Assembly (NCBI RefSeq): GCF_901709675.1
Contig: NC_051105.1
Location: 12,944,604 to 13,008,603, forward strand
Length of the DNA: 64,000 nucleotides
Reading direction: 5' to 3'
Origin: Syngnathus acus
Lineage: Eukaryota; Chordata; Actinopteri; Syngnathiformes; Syngnathidae
Shown: one piece after another, positions 1 to 9,085 of the stretch
How positions within the stretch are numbered: position 1 is the stretch's first letter
Layout: each line of letters opens with the position of its first letter
Position numbers and translations under genes: made by a program
Notes under the pieces: generated by a model
What the model was told of the DNA's origin: nothing
What the model saw: only the letters and a program-made list of their open reading frames with translations
Databases searched by the model: none

Positions 1-848
1 CCAAGGAGATTGTTGTTGACTTCCGGAAGGGTCACACCCAACACCTGCCGCTGACCATCGACGGTGCTGTGGTGGAGAGAGTTAGCAGCACCAGGTTCCT
101 GGGGGTGCACATCAGTGAGGATCTCTCCTGGTCCACCAACACCGCATCACTGGCGAAGAAGGCCCAGCGCCGCCTGTACTTCCTGCGGAAACTCAGGCGA
201 GCAAGTGCTCCTCCGGCCGTCATGACTACATTTTACCGTGGCACCATTGAGAGCGTCCTCTCCAGTTGTATCACTGTTTGGGGTGGTAGCTGCACTGAAT
301 ACAACATGAAGGCCCTGCAGCGCATCGTGAACACGGCTGGTAAGGTTATTGGTGCTTCACTCCCCTCCTTGAAGGACATTTACACCTCCCATCTCACCCG
401 CAAGGCGACCACGATTGTGAGTGATGTGAGTCACCCCGCTCACTCTTTGTTCGATCTTCTGCCCTCTGGGAAGAGGTACAGGAGCCTGCGCTCCCGCACC
501 ACCAGACTCACCAACAGCTTCATTCTCCAGGCTGTTAGGATCCTGAACTCTCTCCCCCTTCTGCGTAGCGTCCTGTACTTTTGCGCTGTATTCTGACTGT
601 CTGCTGTATGCACACTTGCTCCATTTTTGCTCCTCTTATTTATTGTGTTATTTGTTTATTTATTATTTATTCATCACTCTTATTTATTCATTGTTTGTGC
701 CTTCTTGTTTTTATTTTTTTGTGTTGTTTACTTGTATGTATATTGTGTACTATGTCTTGTCACCGTGGGACAGTGGGAACGTAATTTCGATTTCTTTGTG
801 TCTTGGCATGTGAAGAAATTGACAATAAAGCAGACTTTGACTTTGATT
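1..848 (+). mobile_element. 3' end of a CR1/Rex1-like non-LTR retrotransposon (LINE)
   Basis: The frame is open from base 3 to the stop at 596 and reads as the C-terminal part of a LINE ORF2. It begins with a KEIVVDFRK motif, then FLGVHISEDLSW, the KKAQRRLYFLRKLRR helix and the SCITVWGGS / LPSLKDIY / RYRSLRSRTTR motifs that follow the reverse transcriptase in CR1, Rex1 and L2 LINEs. The catalytic core lies left of the window. A T-rich 3' UTR follows, ending in a short tandem TTGACTTTGA-type tail at about 828-848, as is usual in this group. No nonsense codon is seen in the visible part. Assignment between Rex1 and L2 is uncertain. Confidence 0.8.
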
Positions 849-1646
849 AAAACGAGGAATTCAGACAAAAGCATCGCTGTTCCACTTCATATAGACCGCA
901 ACTGAATGATTAAAACGGAAGAATTTACGAACGTGATATGTAAGCTTTAAAGTCACTTAGGGTTGGATGCATCGCCAGAGACTGTTGCTGTCTTTGTTGG
1001 GATTAAAAAGTGTAGTTTTCCCAATGCATTTGCATATCCATGTTTTGATTTGGAATATGTGTACAATGTGCATTATTCTCAATGCAATTGCAATGCAATG
1101 TATAGAATGATTTTGAGCTGGACTTACTTTATTAAACACACGGCTATTGCTCTGAAAACAACCGAATGTGCATCCTGTTATATTTGACTAATCTAGGATG
1201 TTTTGCCCCTTGCCACCTGAGAAAGTCTCTAGCTTTCCTGCAAACCTTAACACAATGAAGGCAGAGGGATGAAAAATAATCCCTTGAATATTTTCAATAA
1301 AAAAAGTGTATGGGTTACAAGTTCGTTTATTTTTAAACATGTGTTGCATTCACTACAAACTGTACTCAATTGTAATTGCAAGGATGGTGCTCAGGGGCTA
1401 GGAATGCAGACCTTGGGCAGGTTAGGGGATTACACAGCTGTGTGACCAGGCAGAAAAACTCAGCTCAGTGGTGTTTCTCATTTAGTCAGTATTGGATAAT
1501 GTGGCCACCTGTAGAGCTGGTGCTTTGCCTGGTCTGGCTTTGCGGAAGGTCAGCTTATCCATCCTGGTTGGAGCTTTGTCAACAATTCACTCAAATTCCC
1601 TTAGAAAAGATGGAATCCCACGAGTTAAAATTTCTGCACGGGCGCG
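849..1646. other. Unassigned non-coding stretch
   Basis: A+T-rich unique-looking sequence with only short chance reading frames. No splice-consistent coding, RNA gene or recognised repeat was seen. Confidence 0.5.
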
Positions 1647-1647
1647 C

Positions 1648-1672
1648 ATGTGTGTGTGTGTGTGTGTGTGTG
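1648..1672. repeat. (GT)n microsatellite
   Basis: About 12 perfect GT dinucleotides. Two overlapping short reading frames run through it and are artefacts. Confidence 0.9.
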
Positions 1673-1879
1673 TTGGAGCCACTATCTTTGAAGGGAATTT
1701 AATTACTGTAAATCACTTATTCTCGCTTATTTTGTCTGTGGAATAAAAGGTAAAACACTTGCTTTAGTGGAAGAGCAGCGGCTATTTTTATTTTTAACTT
1801 TTATTTCACTTTATTTTTTGGAATTTCGGGTTCAAATCCCAAAGTTTTTTTTTTAAGTTGTTTTGTGTATTCAAACCAA

Positions 1880-1948
1880 GGGCGTCACGGTGCAGGTTTG
1901 GTTAGCACTTCCTCACAGTTCAAAAGTGCGGGGTTCGATTCCAGCCTA
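1880..1948 (+). mobile_element. tRNA-derived SINE head fragment
   Basis: Resembles the 5' head of the SINE family seen complete near 63.1 kb: GGCGTCACGGTGCAGG, then GGTTAGCAC and CCTCACAGTT, ending in a good B-box GGTTCGATTCC. The body of the SINE is missing. The following 2 kb hold only A+T-rich sequence with no recognised feature up to about 2620. Confidence 0.65.
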
Positions 1949-2627
1949 TATATATTAATTACATCTCCTAACATTAATTTACTTACACATTTAATTAATA
2001 AATGAATAATTTAATCAACAATGGTGCATTTATTTATTTGTTTGATTTAATTAATTAAATGTATTTATTTAATTAATAAAACTTTTATTAATTTTTGACA
2101 TTTTGAATTAATCATTTCATGATGGCATTGTCGGTCCTCCATAGTTTAATGGGTTCCTCATAAAATTTAAACAGTCCATATTTAAAGCATATTTAAAGGA
2201 GCAAGTGCTGAACTGGATGGATACAGTTTTGTGTTGCCTGAAATTGATGCGTCAGAACAGACAGAAAGATATGGCTGCTTCTGGCTGTTAAGGAGACATT
2301 TTTAATTAAGGCCACTTTTGTTGTTATTCCACATAACATTTTTGTGGCAATAGTTGAATCATTAAAGATCTTTGCATTTTATTTCTAGTCTGTTCCACTC
2401 CCTTTTACACGCTGCCACTGCAATCTTGTCTTCTTCTGGAGAACCTTTATTGGTTAAAAGGTTGTAATGGCTGGCTCTTTTTGCTCGTTTGATACCACAA
2501 TTTGTTGCATAGTTTTCCAAACCATTTTTTCTCAAAACGTAAGTGTCGTAAAAATGCTCTTCCTGGGTTGGCTATACCCATTCAAACTGTGAAGATTTCG
2601 CCCAGCGAGGACTGAAACGAGTATGTA

Positions 2628-3093
2628 CCGTATTGGCCTGAATATTAGACGACCCTGATTATAAGACGACCCCCTCCTTTTCAAGACTCGTTTGAAAAAA
2701 GATTTTTTTGAACACCAAATCTAATTTTTATACAGAAAATAATCACAGTACATCTGAAACAAATTATTATAACAACATATTCGAGAGAAAAAGCATGTTA
2801 TTTTGCCTCATTCAAATCATGCAAAAACTAGCTATCACATCTTAATATCTGAACATTTAATTATGTAAACTAAAGTACAATCGCATTTGTAAATGAATGG
2901 CTTCTGGTTTTTGAAATGTAAATAAACCAATCTACTGTGATAAACCAACAAAATTGCAATAACGGCATTAACCATCAAAGTGAAGTCTAACTGTAACTGT
3001 AGTCTTGAAACAAATCTGAATAAGGAAAAACATTGCAATAAAATAATGCAAACTGCTACCGCTATTGTTGGGGAGCCTGAGGACTGTATAGGG
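2628..3093 (+). mobile_element. TIR element family A, copy 1 (5' part only)
   Basis: Starts right after a TA with the terminal sequence CCGTATTGGCCTGAATATTA and closely follows the left part of the full copy at 38 kb. It stops where a hAT-type terminus begins at 3094, so the right half is missing. TA target and terminal inverted repeats suggest a Tc1/mariner-type non-autonomous element. No transposase is encoded. Confidence 0.75.
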
Positions 3094-3260
3094 CAGGGGT
3101 GTCCAACTAGTCAGAGACTAAGAGCCACATTTTTACTGTGTTACCGCAAAGAGCCACATCATACACATGAGCACACATGAACATAACCCCATCCCTTCCT
3201 CTTACACACACGATGCTTTCTTTTTTTTGGCTCTACTGTTGTTCCCCATCATGGTAATCT
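3094..3260 (+). mobile_element. hAT terminus fragment (CAGGGGTGTCCAAC type)
   Basis: Begins with CAGGGGTGTCCAAC, the common terminus of vertebrate hAT elements. It continues with two spaced AGAGCCACAT motifs and a CACACA-rich stretch. No matching right terminus or 8-bp duplication was found, so the right limit is approximate. It abuts the truncated family A copy. Confidence 0.55.
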
Positions 3261-3686
3261 ACATGCTTTTACCTGTGTTTCCCTGCTCCTCCATAGTGGT
3301 CAAGGGTGAAGTAGTATCGTCGGAAGATATTGACTCAGAATCCACATTACAAATCCTGTGGCATGCTAATCCTCTCTGGAATAGACCTTGATGAAAGATT
3401 CACGGAATATTAGCCTTCTGTCATCGTAGCGATTCATCGTCTGGCGGCTATCTTTTGGGCTGTTGTAGCTTTTATTAGTGACCTGAAATTCAGACGTAAT
3501 GGTGTTATGTAGAGTGTGTGTGACAGTGGTACATGCTGCTGCCTCTCGCGCCGATGCATGTTAGCTTCCTGGTCAGTCCCCCAGTAAGCGGAGATTGCCT
3601 ATTCCTAGGTAGGAAAAAAAGTGTGAGTTGCATTAGGAATGAAAATTATGACTGAAAAATTATGCAAGCAACTGGCTGTTACAGTG
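3261..3686. other. Unassigned non-coding stretch
   Basis: No reading frame with recognisable similarity and no repeat recognised. Confidence 0.45.
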
Positions 3687-3694
3687 GTCTTGTC

Positions 3695-3987
3695 CAGAGG
3701 CGTAGCCAAGCCGGGGCGAGCCGGGGCGGCGCCCCGGTTAGGACTCCCTGCGCCCCGGTTGAAAAAAAAAAAAAAAAAAAATCGACCTTTTTCGATTCTT
3801 CATTTTCATGCTGTTTTTTTCTTTCGGTCTTGCGCGAGTGTGCTTGCGCTATTCTATGTGCGCGATGTTATCCATTCACCGTTTGCCTCCCGGACATTTT
3901 AGCAATCAGCGAACGGCGTGGGTGATGTTCGATTTTTTTTCCTGTGGGCGTGCGCCCCTACTGGAAAAATTCCTGGCTACGCCTCTG
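3695..3987 (+). mobile_element. hAT-type miniature element with 8-bp target duplication (family B)
   Basis: A 293-bp element with terminal inverted repeats CAGAGGCGTAGCCA and TGGCTACGCCTCTG. It is flanked on both sides by GTCTTGTC (3687-3694 and 3988-3995), the 8-bp duplication expected of hAT transposition. The interior has a GGGGCG-rich start, an A-run and no transposase. The intact duplication and ends suggest a fairly recent insertion. Short reading frames through the A-run are not genes. Confidence 0.9.
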
Positions 3988-4170
3988 GTCTTGTCTCTGA
4001 CCAGCTAAAATGTTTCCTAGCTGGAAAGTATACTAGCTCACTTTGAAGGAAAGGATGGGTAATGACAATAGTATGTTCATATTGAGTGATAGAAGTTAAG
4101 AGGTGTTTCCACATATCAGATTTCTGAGGTATTTATGGGATTGTTTTTAGTACGTGTATGAGTGTATGTA

Positions 4171-4780
4171 CAAACCGGATTCGGTTGAAAATGGGAAATT
4201 GTGTAAAATGTAAATAAAAACAAAATACGACATTTTGAAAATCCTTCTCAACCCATATTCAATTGAATACACTACAAAGACAACATACTTAATGTTCAAA
4301 CTGATAAACTTAATTGTTTTTTGCCAAATAATAATTAACTTAGAATTTCATGGCTGCAACACGTCCAGTAGAAGTTGGGAAAGGTGGCAAAAAATACTGA
4401 GAAAGCTGAGAAAAGCTCATCAAACACCTTTTTGGAACATCCCACATGTGATCAGGCTAATTGGGAACAGGTGGGTGCCATGATTGGGTATAAAAGGAGC
4501 CTCCCCTAACATGCTCAGTCATTCACAAGCAAGGATGGGGCGAGGTTCACCACTTTGTCCACAACTGCGTGACAAAATAGTTGAACAGTTTAAGAACAAC
4601 ATTTCTCACAGCAAAATTGCAAGGAATTTAGGGATTTCAACATCTACGGTCCATAATATCATCAAAAGGTTCAGAGAATCTGGTGAAATCACTGCACGTA
4701 AGCGCCACGGCCGGAAACCAAGACTGAATGACCGTGACCTTCGATCTCTCAGACGGCACTGCCTTAAAAACTGACATGAG
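4171..4780 (+). mobile_element. Tc1-like transposon, 5' half with transposase N-terminus
   Basis: Follows a TA and starts with a Tc1-type terminus (CAAACCGGATTCGG). After about 360 bp, with a TATAAAAGG box at 4489, a reading frame starts at ATG 4535 and runs about 80 codons to 4774. It encodes the helix-turn-helix DNA-binding region of a Tc1 transposase: LRDKIVEQF, SHSKIARNLGIS, TVHNIIKRF, then a basic GRKPRL stretch. All catalytic regions are missing because the element breaks off where another terminus begins at 4790. It is therefore a dead 5' fragment. The in-frame ATG upstream of 4535 lies before the TATA-like box and is unlikely to be the start. Confidence 0.85.
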
Positions 4781-4789
4781 TGTGTAAAG

Positions 4790-4917
4790 CAGGGGTCACC
4801 AACACGGTGCCCGCGGGCACCAGGTCGCCCGTGAGGACCGCATCAGTCGCCTGCAGGACTGTTCTAAAATTAGCTCAAATAGCGGCACTTGTCAGTGAGC
4901 TGCATCTATTTATTTTA
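4790..4917 (+). mobile_element. hAT-like left terminus hosting a nested family C element (copy 1)
   Basis: Begins CAGGGGTCACCAAC and continues with a palindromic GGTGCCCGCGGGCACC block. The same ~130-bp sequence recurs inverted at 62602-62727, and in both places it is interrupted by a family C element at the same base. The right part of this hAT-like element after 5766 could not be defined. Confidence 0.65.
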
Positions 4918-5764
4918 CAGTCAAACCTCGGTTTTCGAACGTCCTGCTTTCTCAAACAAATCGGAATTCGAACAAAAAATTCTAGATTTTTTTGCTTCGG
5001 TTGTCGAACACAATTTGGAGGTCGAACCTCGCGAGATGAGCCGGGAGGACCAGAGAAAACCCGACCGCGTGGCCCGGATGCCGACTTACTCCGTTGTTAT
5101 TGTATTTTCGTTACTTTGAGGATTGTATTAACCCCTATTCATGCCTCCAAAGAAAGCAAGTGGGAGCAGTAAAGCCATCCTGAAACACAAAGACGCTCTT
5201 AAAGCAATGCGACAGTGAGCGCGGACCAAATTAAGCTCCCTGTGCACTGAGGTCCACTTAAATTTTGGAAAGTGCATCAGGACTTTAAAGATATTTTCTA
5301 AATTTTAGCGACGGCTCTGTCACATTAATGCGACCAGCGCGGTGCAGTTGCGCGGTCGGCGACGCGCTACGGTTGCGCGTTCAACGGTGCGCTGCAGTTG
5401 CGTGATCGGACAAAATTAAGCTCCCTGCGCACTTAGGTCCACTTAATTTTTGGAAAGTACATCAGGACTTTAAAAATATTTTCTAAATTTCAGCGACGGC
5501 TCTGTCACAATAATGCGACAAGCGCGGTGCAGTTGCGCGGTCGGCGGCGCGCTACGGTTGCGCGTTCGGCGGTGCGCCGCAGTTGCGCGATCGGACAAAA
5601 ATGCACAAATGAAAAAATGCTTGAAAAAAGGCGTTTTTTTTGCTTGGAACGGAGTAATTTTTTTCCCATTATTTGTAATGGGAAAATATGATTCGGAATT
5701 CGAACGATTCACTTCTCGAACAGCCTTCTGGAACGGTTTGTGGTCGAAAACCGAGGCTCCACTG
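4918..5764 (+). mobile_element. TIR element family C, copy 1 (CpG-rich internal tandem repeat)
   Basis: An 847-bp element flanked by TA on both sides. Its termini read CAGTCAAACCTCGGTTTTCG on the left and CGAAAACCGAGGCTCCACTG on the right. The interior holds two direct units of about 185 bp (repeat starts near 5229 and 5414) rich in GCGCGGTCGG, GTTGCGCG and CAGTTGCGCG motifs. This CpG density is quite unlike the surrounding A+T-rich DNA. No transposase is visible. It gives an unoccupied version (5664-5685) of the site where family D sits in copy 2. Confidence 0.85.
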
Positions 5765-5766
5765 TA

Positions 5767-6225
5767 CTTTTGGTAAACACAGACAGGTGCTGGACATCTG
5801 CTGGTGGTGACTCAGCTGAATCCTGTTAAAGCACTTTGGGTGGCAAACACATTGTTTCGTTGCAAAATGTTTACAAGAAAAGGGGAAACTGAGGGGCCTG
5901 TGGTGAAAAAGAAGAAACCATGACTGACGTTGGAGCAGATGGCAAAATGAGATGAAGAGCGGGATTGAGTATAGTTGAGTATAGTTGAGTACTATTGAGT
6001 ATAGTTGGATGGTGTGTGAAACCATAGAATGTTAATGAAAATCAAACGTGGAATACTACAGTTGTACAGGAGAATACTAAATATGTTAGAATCTGTATCA
6101 TTCAAGCAATCGTCTTTTAACTAAAAAAATCGATTTGTGCACATGGCAGCAAGGTGTGTAGTGACCAAGAACATACAGGTGCGGCTGAGTTAAGTCAAAT
6201 TAATCACAAAAACCTCTCTGTGTCA
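5767..6225. repeat. Unassigned stretch with a short AGTATAGTTG tandem repeat
   Basis: At about 5968-6010 the unit AGTATAGTTG is repeated four times with one variant. A short ATG-led lysine-rich frame near 5868 ends after 18 codons and may be a relic of the hAT host element, but I cannot show it. Confidence 0.5.
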
Positions 6226-6486
6226 GTAGCTGAGAGGTTCCTGTGTGGAGTTTTCAAGTTCTCCCCGTGGCTTTCCTCGGGGTACTCTTGTTTTCTCCCA
6301 CATTTCCATGGTAGGCCAATTCACCATTCCAAATTGCCAGTAGGTGTGAGTGTGAATGTTCGTCTCTGTGTGCCCTGCGATTGGTTGGCGACCAGCTCAG
6401 GGTGTCCCCCCACCCAAGACAGATGGGATAGGCTCCAGCATGCTCGTGACCCCAATGAGGATCAGAAGTTCAGAAAACGGATGGAT
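6226..6486 (+). mobile_element. V-SINE/Mermaid-like SINE, head missing
   Basis: Carries the SINE body: GTTCTCCCCGTGGC, GGTAGGCCAATTCACCATTC, AAATTGCC..GTAGGTGTGAG, TGTGTGCCCTGCGATTGG, TGGGATAGGCTCCAGCATG, then GAAAACGGATGGATG. The tRNA-related head is absent or too decayed. Same family as the copies near 31.5, 43.5, 44.6 and 63.1 kb. A reading frame through it is meaningless. Confidence 0.8.
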
Positions 6487-8746
6487 GAAAGTCTTCCCGT
6501 GCCCTCAGTGGATAATATTAAAAAGTAGTGGAAAATATTAACGACATCTCCTGATTTTAACCCCAGGAGGGCAAGGAAAAACTATAAAAAATTGGTAGGG
6601 GCCACAAGATCATCATTTTGAGGATTTAACAGAGCTGAGGTGAGCCAGTACACTGGGCAATGGGGCAATGGTTTTCTTCACATTCCAAGGAATTAAACAT
6701 CACATGCATGGGTAATGCATACGGGGTATATTTATTCAATATTTCACAATGGATTGATGACACGCGAAGATCTCTCTCTCCTTATCTCTCACACGCTCAC
6801 TTGCTCTCTTAATCGTTCTCTCACATGCTCTCTCGCTCACTCCCAGTTTGCTGTTATGTACAATATTAATTTATTAAATGAAATTTGCTAATTAAAAGAA
6901 AAGCAATTGTCCATTTAAATTTTTTTTTTTTTATGAATCCCTGGGATCTGCAAAAATCTGCTTCTCAAAATTTGAGTGTTGCTCCTTAAAATAAATCATT
7001 GATTAACAAAACTGCTCTGCAAAGGAGGGGTGTACTTTTGAGCCTTACATTGATACACTACACATGCAATGAACCAAAGTGCACTGCAATGAATGCAAAC
7101 AGAGCAAGATTCCTGTTTCAACTTTCATTCTTTTATACAAAGGGCTCTGAAGAAAGGGCATACACATTTTTAGGTGCAGGTCTTCTTTCCCCTTATTTAC
7201 AGTAAGAGTGGGTACTTTTTTGGATTGCTACAAGACACACCCATACATTGTATGAGTATTGAATGTTAGGGAGATTTTCCTTGCACTTTCAGCTGATCTT
7301 TTTTTCACCCCAAGGAGTCTGGGAGTTGTAGATGTTTGTTTGGGAAAGTACCCAATGGGAGTGTTCTGAAAGTAATGTGCTCTATGTGTGCTAATAAGAA
7401 GTGTATTTCCTGTCAGATTAAGTCAATGGTAATAGGTTAACCTTATCTGAGGTGTTAAAGTAATGAGCCCGACTCCCTTATTGGCACGTGAATCATTGTC
7501 TCATAAATACATACATAGTCCCTGCTGTGATAATATAATTGAGGCATGTTAGCCCATGGGAGATTTTTTTCCCCCACACTCACCCTCACAAGCACGAGTG
7601 ATCAGAAAGTGAACACAAGCACACAGACTGCACTCAGCAAAATAAAAATCTCATTATGCTCATGAACCTGAAGGTATGAGAGCAGTCTCTCATCTCAACC
7701 CATGGTCTGGAATATTAAATGGCTTTCTGCTTCTCTGGAACTCCCTGGCTCCCCTCTCTCTCTTCCCCTCTGCATACATATGCCTGCAACCCTCCTTCTC
7801 CCCACTCACTTGCCTTTGGGATCAAACACACTCAGCACCCCAGGGGCCCAGGCTGGAAATGAATTGAAATTACAGCACTCGTTTTCCCAGGCATACATTA
7901 TTATTCCTTTGGTGTCTTTGTTTCGGGGGTGGGGTGGGGGTGTTTTAGTCTCTTTATTGCTGCCTAGCGGTTTCTTCAATAGCCACGTAGATGGTGGACT
8001 GCAGTTGACTTGCTCAATGTAACGATGAAAAAATAAACAAATGGACAACAGAGAGAAATACATGAAAGGGATGGGATGCTATGGATTGTAAATTAACATG
8101 ACAGTATCCTTTTGATTGAGTAGTCTTTTTATTCCAAGAAATGACTCGTTTGTTTCATTATGTGCAAAGATTCTTTCTGTTTTATTCCTTCACATCTTTA
8201 TAGACAGAAAACCTTTTACTAATTACCCCTCTTTTTCCTATTCATAGCTCCAGACTGTTTAGGCAGCTTTTTTGTTCTTTGCTTCATGGTGCTTATGGAG
8301 CACAAACGACATGTTTTTCACTGATAAACTGTAATTTAGCTAACTAATAAATTATAAATTTGATGTTTTTATTCATTAGAATTTGCATCAGTGAACATCA
8401 ATGAGGTTGGAGTATTGATCTTAAATTATAACAGCCGTGTCTCTGATCTCAGTTGGACCCATTGCTACCCTATTAGCACAATCTGCAGCCATGACCAGTC
8501 TCCATGGCAACCAGTGTAGTGTACGCGTTTCATGCTGTGTGTGTAGTATTGGGATAGGGTGGGTCCTGCAATGTGTCTGTGGAGTTATCATAAAACACTC
8601 TCCTGGCTGCTCCTCCTTAAACCTTCATCTGCAGCTCTAAATTCTCACCATTGACTATGTAGGCATTTATAAGTCACGGTTCACAGAACTGTTGACTTTG
8701 TCCAATTCAAGAAATTTAATTATATAACAGTAAGAAAATATCGTAT
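6487..8746. other. Long stretch without recognised features
   Basis: Contains a CTCTCT/CACACGCTC-rich low-complexity patch at about 6768-6845 and runs of T. I found no coding similarity, splice-consistent exon or repeat shared with the rest of the window. Short reading frames here lack any recognisable motif. Confidence 0.5.
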
Positions 8747-8826
8747 ATATATACACTACCGTTCAAAAGTTTGGGGTCACAAAATTGTTTGGGTGACCCC
8801 AAACTTTTGAACGGTAGTGTATATAT
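8747..8826. mobile_element. Palindromic mariner-like terminal-repeat miniature, copy 1
   Basis: Two 28-bp arms (ACACTACCGTTCAAAAGTTT... and its exact reverse complement) enclose a 12-bp loop AAAATTGTTTGG, inside TATATA on both sides. The arm resembles terminal repeats of fish mariner-like transposons. As it stands it is two termini joined head to head with no interior, and would form a stable hairpin. Confidence 0.8.
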
Positions 8827-8982
8827 TTAGATAATTATTTATAGATTATATATATAATCTTCTGTGTAAAAAATCTTATAATATATATGTATACTTATAT
8901 TCGTAGATTATATATAATCTTATACACATATAAGATATAATTTATAATATTTAATTCATAATATTTTATTATAATAATATTT
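8827..8982. repeat. A+T-rich palindromic spacer
   Basis: Consists of TATATAATCT / AGATTATATA-type inverted A+T repeats between the two mariner-like hairpins. Not coding. Confidence 0.6.
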
Positions 8983-9040
8983 ACACTACCGTTCAAAAGT
9001 TTGGGGTCACCCAAACAATTTTGTGACCCCAAACTTTTGA
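8983..9040. mobile_element. Palindromic mariner-like miniature, copy 2 (inverted, right arm truncated)
   Basis: The same arm as copy 1, but the loop reads CCAAACAATTTT, the reverse complement of the copy 1 loop, so the unit is in opposite orientation. The right arm lacks its last 10 bases and gives way to (AATA)n and (TA)n up to 9082. Confidence 0.8.
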
Positions 9041-9049
9041 AATAAATAA

Positions 9050-9082
<33 letters not shown>

Positions 9083-9085
<3 letters not shown>

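Noticed and set aside
5225-5560. Regularly spaced repeats that might suggest a CRISPR array
   Set aside because: Units are ~185 bp direct repeats inside a TIR element with no unique spacers, and the genome is vertebrate. The same applies to family E at 46 kb.
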